In this document: positions 53,260 through 62,271 of the stretch, piece after piece
Position numbering within the stretch: position 1 is the first letter of the stretch
Layout of the letters: each line of letters opens with the position of its first letter
Assembly: GCF_902859855.1 (NCBI RefSeq)
Contig: NZ_CADIKH010000037.1
Coordinates: forward strand, 1 to 64,000
Direction: 5' to 3'
Source of the DNA: Paraburkholderia humisilvae
GTDB taxonomy: Bacteria; Pseudomonadota; Gammaproteobacteria; Burkholderiales; Burkholderiaceae
DNA: 64,000 nt
Notes under the pieces: generated by a model
What the model was told of the DNA's origin: nothing
The model's input: only the letters and a program-made list of their open reading frames with translations
Databases searched by the model: none
Program-made: the position numbers and the translations under genes

Positions 53260-55230
53260 TCAGCTCGCGTCGAAGAGTGGGCGGAACAGCGGCATCAGCC
53301 GGCGGCTGCCGCGTTCACTCAGATGGTCGCCGTCGATATACAGCGGAATCAGCGCCTGCGAGCCGTAGCAGCGGCCATCGCGGCACAGATACGGCAGCGG
53401 ATCGAGGGTCTTGACACCGCAGCTCGCCGCGGCGTCTTCGATCGCCGCGCGCGCGACGGCGTTGCGCTTGTAGTAGTCCGTTTCGGCAATCGACACGTCT
53501 TCCGTAGGCTTGCCGAGGATCATCGACTTCGCGAGCGCGCTCGGCACATCCTCGTTCATCTCGGGGATCGGCAGCAGCACATAGACCGGTCGGCTCTTCG
53601 CGAGCCCGCAGAGGTCCTGGGTCAGGAAGCTCGCATAGCGCGTGCGGCGCGCGGTGGGGTCGCGCAGCGGCCGTTCGCCGTTGTAACCGATCAGGATGGT
53701 CGGGTCGGCGCTGTCGTTCTTGCCGTCGACATACGCGGAGAACCGCGCGACGACGACGACCGGCACGCTCGGCGGGAACTGCTTGAGCTCGTCGGCGACG
53801 CGCTTCGCGAAGAAGCGGCACGGCTCCTCGGTGTGCTTGCCGAACCGGCTCGCGCCGACGAACGGCGGGCAGCCTGAGGTGCCGTAGAACATCACGCTCT
53901 CATTGGCGGCCGCAGCCACCGGGACGACGCCGGGAATCACCGCGTTGCCGTGACTGTCGCCCCAGACGATCGCGCCGATCTTCGGCGATTCGCCGTATTT
54001 GCAGCCGATCTCGGCCGAGCCGCTGATCATGCGCTGCACGCTGTTGGTCAGGCATTCGGTGCGACGGGGATCGACATCGGTGCTCTCGGCGGAGACGAGT
54101 CTGATCTGGTTCGGCAGTCGCGCGGCCGCGCCGTTCATGTGGATCACGGCCGCGCAGGCGAGCACCACCGCGATCGGCGCGCTCGCCAGCGTGCCGAGTC
54201 CACGCAGGCCGAAACGGTCGCGAAGGCCCGAGGCACGGCGTTCGACAAGCTCGTACGAGATGAAGCCGAGCAGCACCGAGAGCGCGAGTCCGATCGTGAT
54301 GACCTCCGGGTTGTGGCTCGGCAGGTCAAGGTAGTGGATCAGCACGGTCAGCGGCCAGTGCCACAGATAGATCGAATACGACCAGCGGCCAAGCAGTTGC
54401 AGCGGCATGAAGGTCGAGAACGCACTGTCGTTCGCGGCCGAGAGGATCACGAGCGCCGCGCCGAACACCGGCACGAGCGTCATGACGCCAGGCCAGTCGT
54501 ACGCGTCGGTGAAGAACAGACCCGCGCCCATGATCGCGGCGAGACCGATTGCCTGGAGCGTCGCGGCGGTGCGCGCGCCCAACACGAAGCGCTCGGCATT
54601 GAGCATCACGAGACCGCCGACCACCATCTCCCAGGCGCGCGTCGGCAGCAGGAAGAAGTTGGCCTCAGGGTGGTTGCGCGCGATCACGGGGTCAAGCGCG
54701 AACGAGACGAGCCCGATCAATACGAGCAGCACCTGGTAGACGCCACGCTTGTTGCCGAACACGCGCGCACCGAGCATCAGGATGATCGGGTACACCATGT
54801 AGAACTGCCACTCGACCCCGAGCGACCACGTATGCAGCAGCCACTTGGCCTGCGAGGAGACGTCGAAATAGCCGGCTTCGCGCCAGAACACGAAGTTCGA
54901 GATGAAGGCGAGCGACGCGCCCGTGTGTTCGGCGAGCACTTTGTACGCATGCGGGTCGAGATAGAACCAGCCGAACACCATCAGCACGGCGCCGAGTGCC
55001 GCGAGCGCGGGCACGATCCGCGTGAAGCGCGCGACATAGAAGTCCCACAGGCTGAAACGCGCCTTGTCGAGCCGGCCGACGATGATCGCCGTCATCAGAT
55101 AGCCCGAGATCACGAAAAACACGTCGACGCCGATAAAGCCGCCGTTAAAGCCCGGGGTCTGAAAGTGGAACAGCGCGACGAGCGCGACAGCCACTCCTCT
55201 TAAGGCATTGATGTCTTGTCTGAAGCGCAT
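53260..55230 (-). CDS. Acyltransferase 3 / SGNH fusion (OafA/YrhL type)
   Basis: 656 residues. N-terminal integral-membrane acyltransferase domain (about 1-350) begins RQDINALRGVAVALVALFHF, with GFNGGFIGVDVFFVISGYLM and HTWSLGVEWQFYMVYP. The C-terminal SGNH domain follows: GDSHGNAVIPG with the Ser near 430 and DGDHLSERGSRRLMP with Asp/His near 635. Such fusions O-acylate polysaccharide on the periplasmic side. The transferred acyl group may be acetyl; unproven. Confidence 0.92.
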   Translation of the reverse strand: MRFRQDINALRGVAVALVALFHFQTPGFNGGFIGVDVFFVISGYLMTAIIVGRLDKARFSLWDFYVARFTRIVPALAALGAVLMVFGWFYLDPHAYKVLAEHTGASLAFISNFVFWREAGYFDVSSQAKWLLHTWSLGVEWQFYMVYPIILMLGARVFGNKRGVYQVLLVLIGLVSFALDPVIARNHPEANFFLLPTRAWEMVVGGLVMLNAERFVLGARTAATLQAIGLAAIMGAGLFFTDAYDWPGVMTLVPVFGAALVILSAANDSAFSTFMPLQLLGRWSYSIYLWHWPLTVLIHYLDLPSHNPEVITIGLALSVLLGFISYELVERRASGLRDRFGLRGLGTLASAPIAVVLACAAVIHMNGAAARLPNQIRLVSAESTDVDPRRTECLTNSVQRMISGSAEIGCKYGESPKIGAIVWGDSHGNAVIPGVVPVAAAANESVMFYGTSGCPPFVGASRFGKHTEEPCRFFAKRVADELKQFPPSVPVVVVARFSAYVDGKNDSADPTILIGYNGERPLRDPTARRTRYASFLTQDLCGLAKSRPVYVLLPIPEMNEDVPSALAKSMILGKPTEDVSIAETDYYKRNAVARAAIEDAAASCGVKTLDPLPYLCRDGRCYGSQALIPLYIDGDHLSERGSRRLMPLFRPLFDAS

Positions 55231-55312
55231 GATGTTGCGTGTCCCGTGTGAAGGCCCCTGGCGGACCCGTTGCCGGTGATGCGTGCTACCGCTATGTGCT
55301 GCGTCCTGCGTG

Positions 55313-57406
55313 CTACTCGTGACCTGCTGCCTGCTGCTTGCCGGTGCCCGTCACGGCGCTCGGACGGAACATCGGCAACGGGAATCCCTCGTGGAGCGCC
55401 GGCGAAGACGGTGCGATCCGGAGATCGGCGAACGTGCTGCGCTGCGCGTCGGGCATGACCTTGACGAAACTCACGTCACGCGCGCCGAACGCCGGCCCGA
55501 CGTGGATATACGGTGTCGCGCGCATATCGATCGAGGTCGCCTCGCCGCCGATCACCGCATTGCGGCGCAGGACATTGCCCTTCGGCGCGCCGGGCGCGTC
55601 GTCGAGCAGCGTCGCGAGACTCGGGTAGTGCGTCGAGTAAGGCGGCTGGTTGTAGTGGACGAGCATGAGCTGGTGCCGCAGCTGCCCGTTCGGATCGTCT
55701 GCGAGGCCCTTCTGCCACGAGAGTCCGCGCGAATCGATATAGATCGCGGGCGTGCAGTTGACGAACAGGTTGTCCTCGACGAGGTTGTCGCGGCCACCGC
55801 CGATGAAGATCGCCTGGTTGACCTTCGAGAACACATTGCGTCGGATCGTCGCGCCGCCGCCCTGGTCGTCGAGATAGATGCCCATCGTCGCCTTCGGCTG
55901 GGCCGGGCTGCCGATGTCGTGCAGGAAGTTGCCTTCGATCAGCGTGCCGCGCGCGGTCCAGTCGCGGCCCGTATAGAGCGCGCCTGTGTCGCCGGTTTCC
56001 CGCGCGACGTGGTCGACTTCGTTGCCGCTGATCACGTGATCGTTGCCGTTGAACACGATCGCCGCGTGCGGGCCGTTGTAGATATGGTTGCGCTCGATCC
56101 GGTCGCCGACGCCCGAGAGGCTGATCGCGGGCCGGTACGCGCGCGTACGCAGCGCATAGTCGTGGATCACGCTGTCTTCGACCGAGACATTGCCCGCCCC
56201 GAGCGTCTGGCGGTTGCCCGCGAACACCACGAAGCCGCCTTCGCCCGTGTTCCACACGTTCATGAAGCGGTAGTGGCTGTTGCTCGCGGTCGACCAGACC
56301 GCGACGCTGCCGGCGTTGCGCACCGTCGCGTGATCGATCTCGACATTCATGCCGCCGTTGATCTCGATCGCGTTGCCGCGCGTGTCCTCGAAGCCGAGGT
56401 CGTGGATCGTCAGGTTCGAGGCGGTGGTCGCGACGAGCAGCTGGTTGCTGACTGACGCTTCGATATCGCCGTCATGCAGCGGCGCGGGCGGCCAGAAGTA
56501 CACCGTCATCGACGCGCGGTCGAGATACCACTCGCCGGGCCGGTCGAGTTGCGACAGCGCGTTCTCGAACACCATGCGCTGGCCGGTCTTCATGCCGAAC
56601 GTGGGTGCCGGCGCGGCAAGCGTGACGGTGCCCGAGGACGGATCGACCGCTTCGACGGGCAGCATCGTATCGGCCCAGTCGCGCGCCCAGTATCCCATCG
56701 CGCGCAGCTCGGGTTCGGCCTTGAGCGCATCGAGCGGCGCGCCCGCGACCGTGAAGCTTGTGCCCTTCTCGCCGCCGGGCAGCGAGGCGATCGTCGCGAA
56801 ACCCTGGTTTGGCCAGCGCGCGAGCGTCTGCGGCTCGCCGCGATAGAACAGTTCGAGCGGTGCGGGGGTCACGCGGATGCCGAACCCCTGACGCTCGAAC
56901 GTGCCCGCATCGTCGATGCCGCTGTCCGCGAGCTTCGCGACGAGTACGTGACCGCGCGCGGCGGCCGGCAGACGCGCGGCCGCTGCGTCGTTCGTGCCCG
57001 GCGCATGAAAACCGCGCACGATCCTCGCGCCCGACAGAATGGTGCGATTCGCGCCCGCGCCCGACAGGGTCACCGGCGTACCGCGCCAGCTCGGATCGAT
57101 CTGCATTTGCAGCGGTTGCGCAAGCCGGTAGGTCCCCGCGCCGAGCACAATGTCGAGACGATCGACGTTGCCGTCCGCGAAGCGCGACTTGCTCGCGGCG
57201 AGCACGGCAACCGCCGCGCGCAGCCCGATGTCGCCATTCGCCTGGGTGGGCGCGGTCGCCGCGGTCGCCTGCGCATCAGCCGGCGTATCGGTCGCGGCGG
57301 CGCTGACATGAAGCGTCAGCGCGGTCGCGCAGGCCGGCAGCACGCACGCGCCGAGTCCGAACCAGCAGGCCACGCGACGTGCCGGGGTCGAGATGCGAAG
57401 GGTCAT
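55313..57406 (-). CDS. Exported right-handed parallel beta-helix protein
   Basis: 697 residues. Signal peptide (about 1-30) with LGAC and LPAC, neither a perfect lipobox. Beta-helix coils run from about residue 330 to 600 (NLTIHDLGFEDTRGNAIEINGG, VEIDHATVRNAGSVAVWST, IERNHIYNGPHAAIVFNG, HVISGNEVDHVARETGDTG, TIRRNVFSKVNQAIFIGGG, DNLVEDNLFVNC), and an N-terminal region like the start of polysaccharide lyase/epimerase helices. Could be a lyase, a C5-epimerase or a binding protein for the secreted polymer. Two bases after the wzc stop. Confidence 0.85.
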   Translation of the reverse strand: MTLRISTPARRVACWFGLGACVLPACATALTLHVSAAATDTPADAQATAATAPTQANGDIGLRAAVAVLAASKSRFADGNVDRLDIVLGAGTYRLAQPLQMQIDPSWRGTPVTLSGAGANRTILSGARIVRGFHAPGTNDAAAARLPAAARGHVLVAKLADSGIDDAGTFERQGFGIRVTPAPLELFYRGEPQTLARWPNQGFATIASLPGGEKGTSFTVAGAPLDALKAEPELRAMGYWARDWADTMLPVEAVDPSSGTVTLAAPAPTFGMKTGQRMVFENALSQLDRPGEWYLDRASMTVYFWPPAPLHDGDIEASVSNQLLVATTASNLTIHDLGFEDTRGNAIEINGGMNVEIDHATVRNAGSVAVWSTASNSHYRFMNVWNTGEGGFVVFAGNRQTLGAGNVSVEDSVIHDYALRTRAYRPAISLSGVGDRIERNHIYNGPHAAIVFNGNDHVISGNEVDHVARETGDTGALYTGRDWTARGTLIEGNFLHDIGSPAQPKATMGIYLDDQGGGATIRRNVFSKVNQAIFIGGGRDNLVEDNLFVNCTPAIYIDSRGLSWQKGLADDPNGQLRHQLMLVHYNQPPYSTHYPSLATLLDDAPGAPKGNVLRRNAVIGGEATSIDMRATPYIHVGPAFGARDVSFVKVMPDAQRSTFADLRIAPSSPALHEGFPLPMFRPSAVTGTGKQQAAGHE

Positions 57407-57408
57407 GG

Positions 57409-59697
57409 TCAGGCCTTCGAAGCTTGGGCGTGCGGGCCCGTATAGGTGTACATGCCGTACCCGTAGGTTTTGTCGCCGGGTCGCGGCTTCACGTCGTTGA
57501 GCACGAGCCCGTCGAGCGTGACACCGACGTGAGCGAGTCGCTTGGCCGATTCCTTGATCTGCGCGATGGTCGTCGACCCTTGGCGCACCACGAGGAACGC
57601 GGTGCCTGCGAGCTGACCTAGCGAACCCACGTCGGCGACCGCGAGCACCGGTGGGGTGTCGATCAGCACGACGTCGTACTGTCTCGCGACCTCGCTGACA
57701 AAGTGCGCAAAGCGCTTGCTCATCAGCATTTCCGACGGATTGCTTGGCGCAACGCCGCGCACGAGCACATCGAGACGCGGCAGCACCGCACGATGAACGA
57801 GTTCCTCAAACGGTTTATCGTGCGCGAGCAGATCAGCGAGACCCGGGCCTTCGCGCTGGCCGAAATGGCGATGCAGGTCGCCGTCGCGCATGTCGGCGTC
57901 GATCAGCAGCACGCGCTGCTGCGAGTTAGCGAGCACGGCTGCGAGATTGGCCGACGTGAACGACTTGCCGACCCCCGGAGTGGGCCCGGACATCAGCACG
58001 ATATTGTTGCTCGCTTCGAGCAGCACGAACTGGAGCGCCGTGCGGAAGCTGCGCAGCGCCTCGATCGGCAGGCTGTCGCCGTCGAGATGCGCGAGCAGCG
58101 TGACCTTGCCGGCCTGCGACGGGGACCACGTGCGCCCGTCGCGCGCGCGCTGCAGTTTGCTGTGCGGCACACTCGCATAGACCGGCAGGCCGGTATCGCG
58201 CTCGATGTCGCGCGCATGCATGATGCCCTGCGCCAGTTGTCGACGGAACCACGCGAACAGGCAGCCTGCGAACAGACCCGCCATTGCGCCGAGCGCAACC
58301 ACCACCTTGCGGTTCGGCTTGACGGGAGTTCCCGAGACGACGGCCGTATCGACGAGCCGCGCGTTGCCGGTCTTGCCCGCCCGCACGAGCCGCAGCTGCT
58401 CGGCGCTGTTGAGCAGACCCGTATACAGATCGGTGTTGACCTGCACGTCGCGCTGCAGGCGCAGCTCCGTCTGTTCGAGCTGGGGCAGCCGGCGCGTCTT
58501 CGTATCGATCTGGGCGAGCCGCTGTTTGAGCACTGCCTCCTGATTGAGAATCGCGATCACGGCCGGATGGTTATCGGTGAAACGTGCCGTCAGCTCGTTG
58601 CGCTTCTGTTCGAGATCGGCGAGCTTGTTCTGCGCGTCGACCGTCTGCTGAAGCACTGCCGTGCCTTCCTCGGTGAGGTCGATCATCGCGTTGTTGGTGC
58701 GGAACTGGTTGTATGCGCTTTCCGATTCCTCGAGCTGGTGCTTGAGTTGCGGCAACTGGACGTCGAGGAACGCGAGCGACTTCTCAGCCTCGGCGGACTT
58801 GCGCTCGATGTTCTGGGCAATGTACTGCTGGCCGATCTCCGTGAGCACCGCGCTCGTCTGATGCGCGTCGCGGCCCTGCATGCTCGCCTGGATCACATCC
58901 GAATCCTTGGTGGTCTGCGCGACGCGCATCGCCTTTTGCAGCGACTCGACGGCCGTGACTTCGGAGACGCGCGTGAGCACGAAGGTACCGCCGGGCTGCG
59001 CGTAAAGATCCGTGACGTTGGCCGTCAGCGGACCGTCGCCGGTCTGCACCGTGAGCGGCTGGCCAACGTGGCCGGTCACGCGGATGCCCGCGTGATCGTT
59101 CTCGATCGTGTACTGGCCGTTCGGACCCGCGATGAGCATGAACGGTTTGCCATAGAGCGTGGTCGGCGGATCGAAGGTCGCGACCGTCGCATGCTCCTGC
59201 GCCCAGACATAACCGCCGTGGCCGAAGAAGCCCGGCGTCGACAGGCCTTTCTGCAGGGTCGACCACCAGCGGCCGAACACCGGGAAGCGGCGCGGCTCGA
59301 CGTCGATCGTGAGTCCCTGACTGCGCACTGCGGGCGTGAGCACGAGCCGCGACTGCAGGATCTCGATCTCGTCAGAGGCTTCCGACTTGATATCGAACCT
59401 CTGTGACACGCTCGACAGCGCATCGGTTGGCGAGTTCGGATTGTCCTCGACCTGGATCAGGATGTCCGACTGGTAGATCGGCGCGGCAAGCACCGCATAG
59501 CCGATCGCGATCGCCGTCGTGACGGCCGTGAGCCCCCCGATCAGCCAGCGGTATTCGTAGAGCGTATCGATGAACGCGCTCGCATCGACGGGGCCGGCCG
59601 TCGGCTCGACGGTCGGTACCGGATTGATGCTCGCGACCCTCAGGCTACGCGCTTCGTTACCGGGTTGCTTGTGCGACGGGTTAGGCGGTCGATCCAC
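57409..59697 (-). CDS. wzc: Wzc/BceF-type polysaccharide copolymerase tyrosine autokinase
   Basis: 762 residues. Two membrane segments flank a periplasmic Wzz domain (YEYRWLIGGLTAVTTAIAIGYAV near 50; VVVALGAMAGLFAGCLFAW near 465) with coiled coils between. The cytoplasmic kinase has Walker A GPTPGVGKSFTSAN near 585, Walker A' LLIDADMRDGDLHRHFG near 610, and VLIDTPPVLAVAD (Walker B). The Tyr cluster near the C-terminus, YGYGMYTYTG, is the autophosphorylation site and controls chain length. GTG 59697 has AGGAG upstream. Works with Wza and normally with the Wzb phosphatase, which here seems to be lost. Confidence 0.93.
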   Translation of the reverse strand: MDRPPNPSHKQPGNEARSLRVASINPVPTVEPTAGPVDASAFIDTLYEYRWLIGGLTAVTTAIAIGYAVLAAPIYQSDILIQVEDNPNSPTDALSSVSQRFDIKSEASDEIEILQSRLVLTPAVRSQGLTIDVEPRRFPVFGRWWSTLQKGLSTPGFFGHGGYVWAQEHATVATFDPPTTLYGKPFMLIAGPNGQYTIENDHAGIRVTGHVGQPLTVQTGDGPLTANVTDLYAQPGGTFVLTRVSEVTAVESLQKAMRVAQTTKDSDVIQASMQGRDAHQTSAVLTEIGQQYIAQNIERKSAEAEKSLAFLDVQLPQLKHQLEESESAYNQFRTNNAMIDLTEEGTAVLQQTVDAQNKLADLEQKRNELTARFTDNHPAVIAILNQEAVLKQRLAQIDTKTRRLPQLEQTELRLQRDVQVNTDLYTGLLNSAEQLRLVRAGKTGNARLVDTAVVSGTPVKPNRKVVVALGAMAGLFAGCLFAWFRRQLAQGIMHARDIERDTGLPVYASVPHSKLQRARDGRTWSPSQAGKVTLLAHLDGDSLPIEALRSFRTALQFVLLEASNNIVLMSGPTPGVGKSFTSANLAAVLANSQQRVLLIDADMRDGDLHRHFGQREGPGLADLLAHDKPFEELVHRAVLPRLDVLVRGVAPSNPSEMLMSKRFAHFVSEVARQYDVVLIDTPPVLAVADVGSLGQLAGTAFLVVRQGSTTIAQIKESAKRLAHVGVTLDGLVLNDVKPRPGDKTYGYGMYTYTGPHAQASKA

Positions 59698-59812
59698 TGT
59701 ACGGCTCCTGCTTCATGAGTTGCAACGTCTGGCGGAACGCGGGCTCGCTGGCGCCGCGCCCGAGGATTGCGACGATCATCGGGCTGCGGCACATGTTGCC
59801 GGCGGCGGGCAC
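59681..59812 (-). pseudogene. Possible wzb (low-molecular-weight tyrosine phosphatase) remnant
   Basis: Between wza and wzc, where wzb normally sits, a 43-codon open frame reads (from GTG 59812) VPAAGNMCRSPMIVAILGRG, then ASEPAFRQTLQLMKQEPYSG and STA, ending at TAA. Preceded by an in-frame ILV, it matches the phosphatase P-loop ILVVCTGNICRSPM except that the nucleophilic Cys position holds Ala, and the protein is cut from about 145 to about 45 residues. Frame lies directly after the wza stop. It overlaps the wzc start. I read it as a decayed wzb; chance is possible because the match is about 15 residues. Confidence 0.4.
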
Positions 59813-59851
59813 GAGGATCGTGCTCCTTGCTCGAGGTCGTCCATCAGGAAG

Positions 59852-61111
59852 TCAATTCCCATACGCGGTCCGGCTGAAGTACGCGGCTTCCGCGCTCGGC
59901 ACCACGTTGTTGATCACACGGCTCCAGCGCACGACTGCCGACGTGTCGACGAACACGACGTCCTTCGCCTTCAGCTCGAAGTTTTCCGCGAGCGCGAGCG
60001 CGGTCGGATTCGATGCATCGAGATGGAAGACCTGATGCTTGTCGGCCGTGATGTTGCGCACGATGTAAACCTGCTTGGCGTCGCCCGTCTGCTGGCTCAC
60101 GCCGCCCGCATCGCCGAGCGCTTCGTTGAGCGAGAGCTCGCCGTTGCGCAGAAACAGCGTAGTGGGACGCGTGACTTCGCCCATCAGGAACACTTTGCTG
60201 TCCTCGCGTGCGAACACGCGGACGATGTCGTTGTTCTGCAGCATCACCCGGGACGGATTGATGCCCATGTCGACCATCTCTGGGATGTTGACGATCACCG
60301 ACTTGCCGTTGCGAATCACCGCGATGTTCGCGCGGTCGCCGAGCTGGGTGAAGCCGCCCGCGCGATTGATCGCCTCGGTCAGCGTCATCGGCACGTCGTT
60401 GAAGATCTGCAGTCCCGGCGAACGCACTTCGCCATCCATATAGACGCGCTTGCTCCGGTACGACTGCACGCGCAGCGTGACCTGCGGGGTGCGCACGAAT
60501 TTCCCGAGTTCCGCAGCGAGAACGTCGCGCGCCTGCATCTCGGTGAGTCCGCCGACGTGAACCGCTCCCGCGTAGGCGAACTGGATCATGCCGTTCGAAT
60601 CGACGGTGTAGCCCGTCGACACCGAAGCCGAACCCGTGAAGTCGATCCCGACGGTCTGTACGTTTGTGGTCGGGAGGTTCAGCTCGGGGTGGTCCCAGAC
60701 CTCGATGTTGAGCACGTCGCCCGGGCCGATCGCATAGGGCAAGGGCGGCGCGAACAGGTTCTGCACATCCTGCGGGATGTGGGTCGGCTCGGCGAGCCGC
60801 TCGGCCTTGATCAGCTCGGGCGTGATCTCGGTCAGAGCGCCAGGTGGCGGCCGGTCGTCGCCGGCCGCGCCCGGGGCCGCAGTGTGTTCCGCGCCGGGCA
60901 CACCCGTCACGCTCGTGCCGTAGCGGTCCTGATCGAAACTGCTGTAATGCTGGCCCGGGTCGACCCCACAGGCGCCGAGCGTTAGCAGCAGCGATAACGC
61001 GCCGCCGAGCCCGAGCGCGTGCAGAACGCGCGAGGTGCGCCGCGGCTGGCGCGGCAACGCGTGAACCGGCGGGGACGCCGGTTCAGAAACGGTATGTCTG
61101 ATCTGATTCAT
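59852..61111 (-). CDS. wza: Polysaccharide export outer-membrane lipoprotein Wza
   Basis: 419 residues. Lipoprotein signal with lipobox LGAC (residues 45-48), longer than usual because of a Pro/Arg-rich N-terminus. The Poly_export domain has YAIGPGDVLNIEVWDHPELNLP near 125, GYTVDSNGMIQFAYAGAVHVGGLTEMQARDVLAAELGKFVRTPQVTLRV, then SLBB repeats (VYMDGEVRSPGLQIFNDVPMTLTEAINRAGGF; VFLMGEVTRPTTLFLRNGELSLNEALGDAGG). Forms the octameric export channel in the outer membrane. First gene of the long minus-strand run. Confidence 0.94.
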   Translation of the reverse strand: MNQIRHTVSEPASPPVHALPRQPRRTSRVLHALGLGGALSLLLTLGACGVDPGQHYSSFDQDRYGTSVTGVPGAEHTAAPGAAGDDRPPPGALTEITPELIKAERLAEPTHIPQDVQNLFAPPLPYAIGPGDVLNIEVWDHPELNLPTTNVQTVGIDFTGSASVSTGYTVDSNGMIQFAYAGAVHVGGLTEMQARDVLAAELGKFVRTPQVTLRVQSYRSKRVYMDGEVRSPGLQIFNDVPMTLTEAINRAGGFTQLGDRANIAVIRNGKSVIVNIPEMVDMGINPSRVMLQNNDIVRVFAREDSKVFLMGEVTRPTTLFLRNGELSLNEALGDAGGVSQQTGDAKQVYIVRNITADKHQVFHLDASNPTALALAENFELKAKDVVFVDTSAVVRWSRVINNVVPSAEAAYFSRTAYGN

Positions 61112-61208
61112 CTATCTCGTAGCCGAACGACTGAACACGCGCAGAGGGAATCTGCGGAATGAGCCACCTGTCGGGGAGTCAACGACCGCTCAGGATGCAG
61201 CGAGGGGC

Positions 61209-62210
61209 CTAGCGATTCTGTAACCGGTATTCGGTTGGCGAGACGAATAACCGCTTGCGGAAAATCTTTGCAAGCCGGTCGCCGTTGGCGATGCCGATGC
61301 GGCGTGCGATCTTGTCGACCGGCAGGTCGGTTTCGATCAACAGGCGGCACACCATGTCGAGACGCGCACGCAACAGATACTCGGACGGCGTGATGCCGAT
61401 CTCGTCCTTGAAGCGGCGCAGATAGTTGCGTTCGCTCATCGCCGCGACCTGCGCGGCATCGGCGACCGTGATCGATCGCTCACAGTTGTCCTTGAGCCAG
61501 CGCGCGGAGGTGCGGACCTTGTCCTGCACGCTCGTCACGCCCGCTTCGGACAGCAGCAGCGCGAGCTTGGCGCCGGCGCCCGGCAGGAGCTGTTCACCGA
61601 CTTCGCGCGCGATGTCGTGACCGAGGTCGTACTTGACGAGCATTAGCGCGCTCGCCATCGACGAAAAGCAATCCTCGTCGTTGTCGGCTTCGCCACGACC
61701 ACCCAAGCCGGGTCGGTCGAATCCGGCGATCAGACCCGACGAAGCAAAGCTCGAGCGCGACGCCGACATGCCGCGGAACGATCCGTCGGGGTAGCCGAAG
61801 CGCATCCGGCCCAGCAACGTTTCGTCAAGCGATGCATCGTGCGCGCCCTTGCCGCCGTCGACGAACAGCGCGTCGAATTTCTGGTACTGGCGCGCGTCGA
61901 AGCGCTCGGTCCAGAGACGCACCGACGACGAGCACGGCACGCCGCCGCCGGCGAACGACAACATCTTGATCGTATAGATCGAGTTCACTGTGCTCCCCGC
62001 GACGCCCAGCTGGTTCGCCTTGTTGAATACCTCGGCGACGATGCTGGCGCGCAGCAGCGAAAAGCCCTCGAATAGAACGATACCGATCTGGCGAGCCGGG
62101 CACCGCCTCCCCGTGCCCGACTCGAGGCTATGTGCGGAACTCGGCTCCTCATCTCTTACGAGACGGCAAACGATACTCTCTGACTGTTCAAGCTGTGCAA
62201 CATACGGCAT
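61209..62210 (-). CDS. GlxA-family AraC-type regulator, possible c-di-GMP-responsive activator
   Basis: 333 residues: an N-terminal DJ-1/PfpI-like domain (IGIVLFEGFSLLRASIVAEVF near 42) and a C-terminal AraC HTH pair (ITVADAAQVAAMSERNYLRRFKDEIGITPSEYLLRARL ... VDKIARRIGIANGDRLAKIFRKRLFVSPTEYR). RRCPAR at 35-40 fits RxxxR and DGSFRG at 142-147 fits DxSxxG, the two halves of a PilZ-type c-di-GMP site, as reported for the exopolysaccharide regulator CuxR. The coincidence of both motifs is suggestive, not proof. It lies 97 bases upstream of wza on the same strand and may activate this locus. Confidence 0.8.
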   Translation of the reverse strand: MPYVAQLEQSESIVCRLVRDEEPSSAHSLESGTGRRCPARQIGIVLFEGFSLLRASIVAEVFNKANQLGVAGSTVNSIYTIKMLSFAGGGVPCSSSVRLWTERFDARQYQKFDALFVDGGKGAHDASLDETLLGRMRFGYPDGSFRGMSASRSSFASSGLIAGFDRPGLGGRGEADNDEDCFSSMASALMLVKYDLGHDIAREVGEQLLPGAGAKLALLLSEAGVTSVQDKVRTSARWLKDNCERSITVADAAQVAAMSERNYLRRFKDEIGITPSEYLLRARLDMVCRLLIETDLPVDKIARRIGIANGDRLAKIFRKRLFVSPTEYRLQNR

Positions 62211-62271
62211 GTCGTTTCCTCAGAAACGTTTCCCCGGAATGTCGTCATTTTTTTTGGTAGGTTGCGCTGCT

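Noticed and set aside
53950..55203. 417-codon open frame on the plus strand
   Set aside because: Antisense to the acyltransferase/SGNH gene; Arg/Glu/His-rich without any domain.
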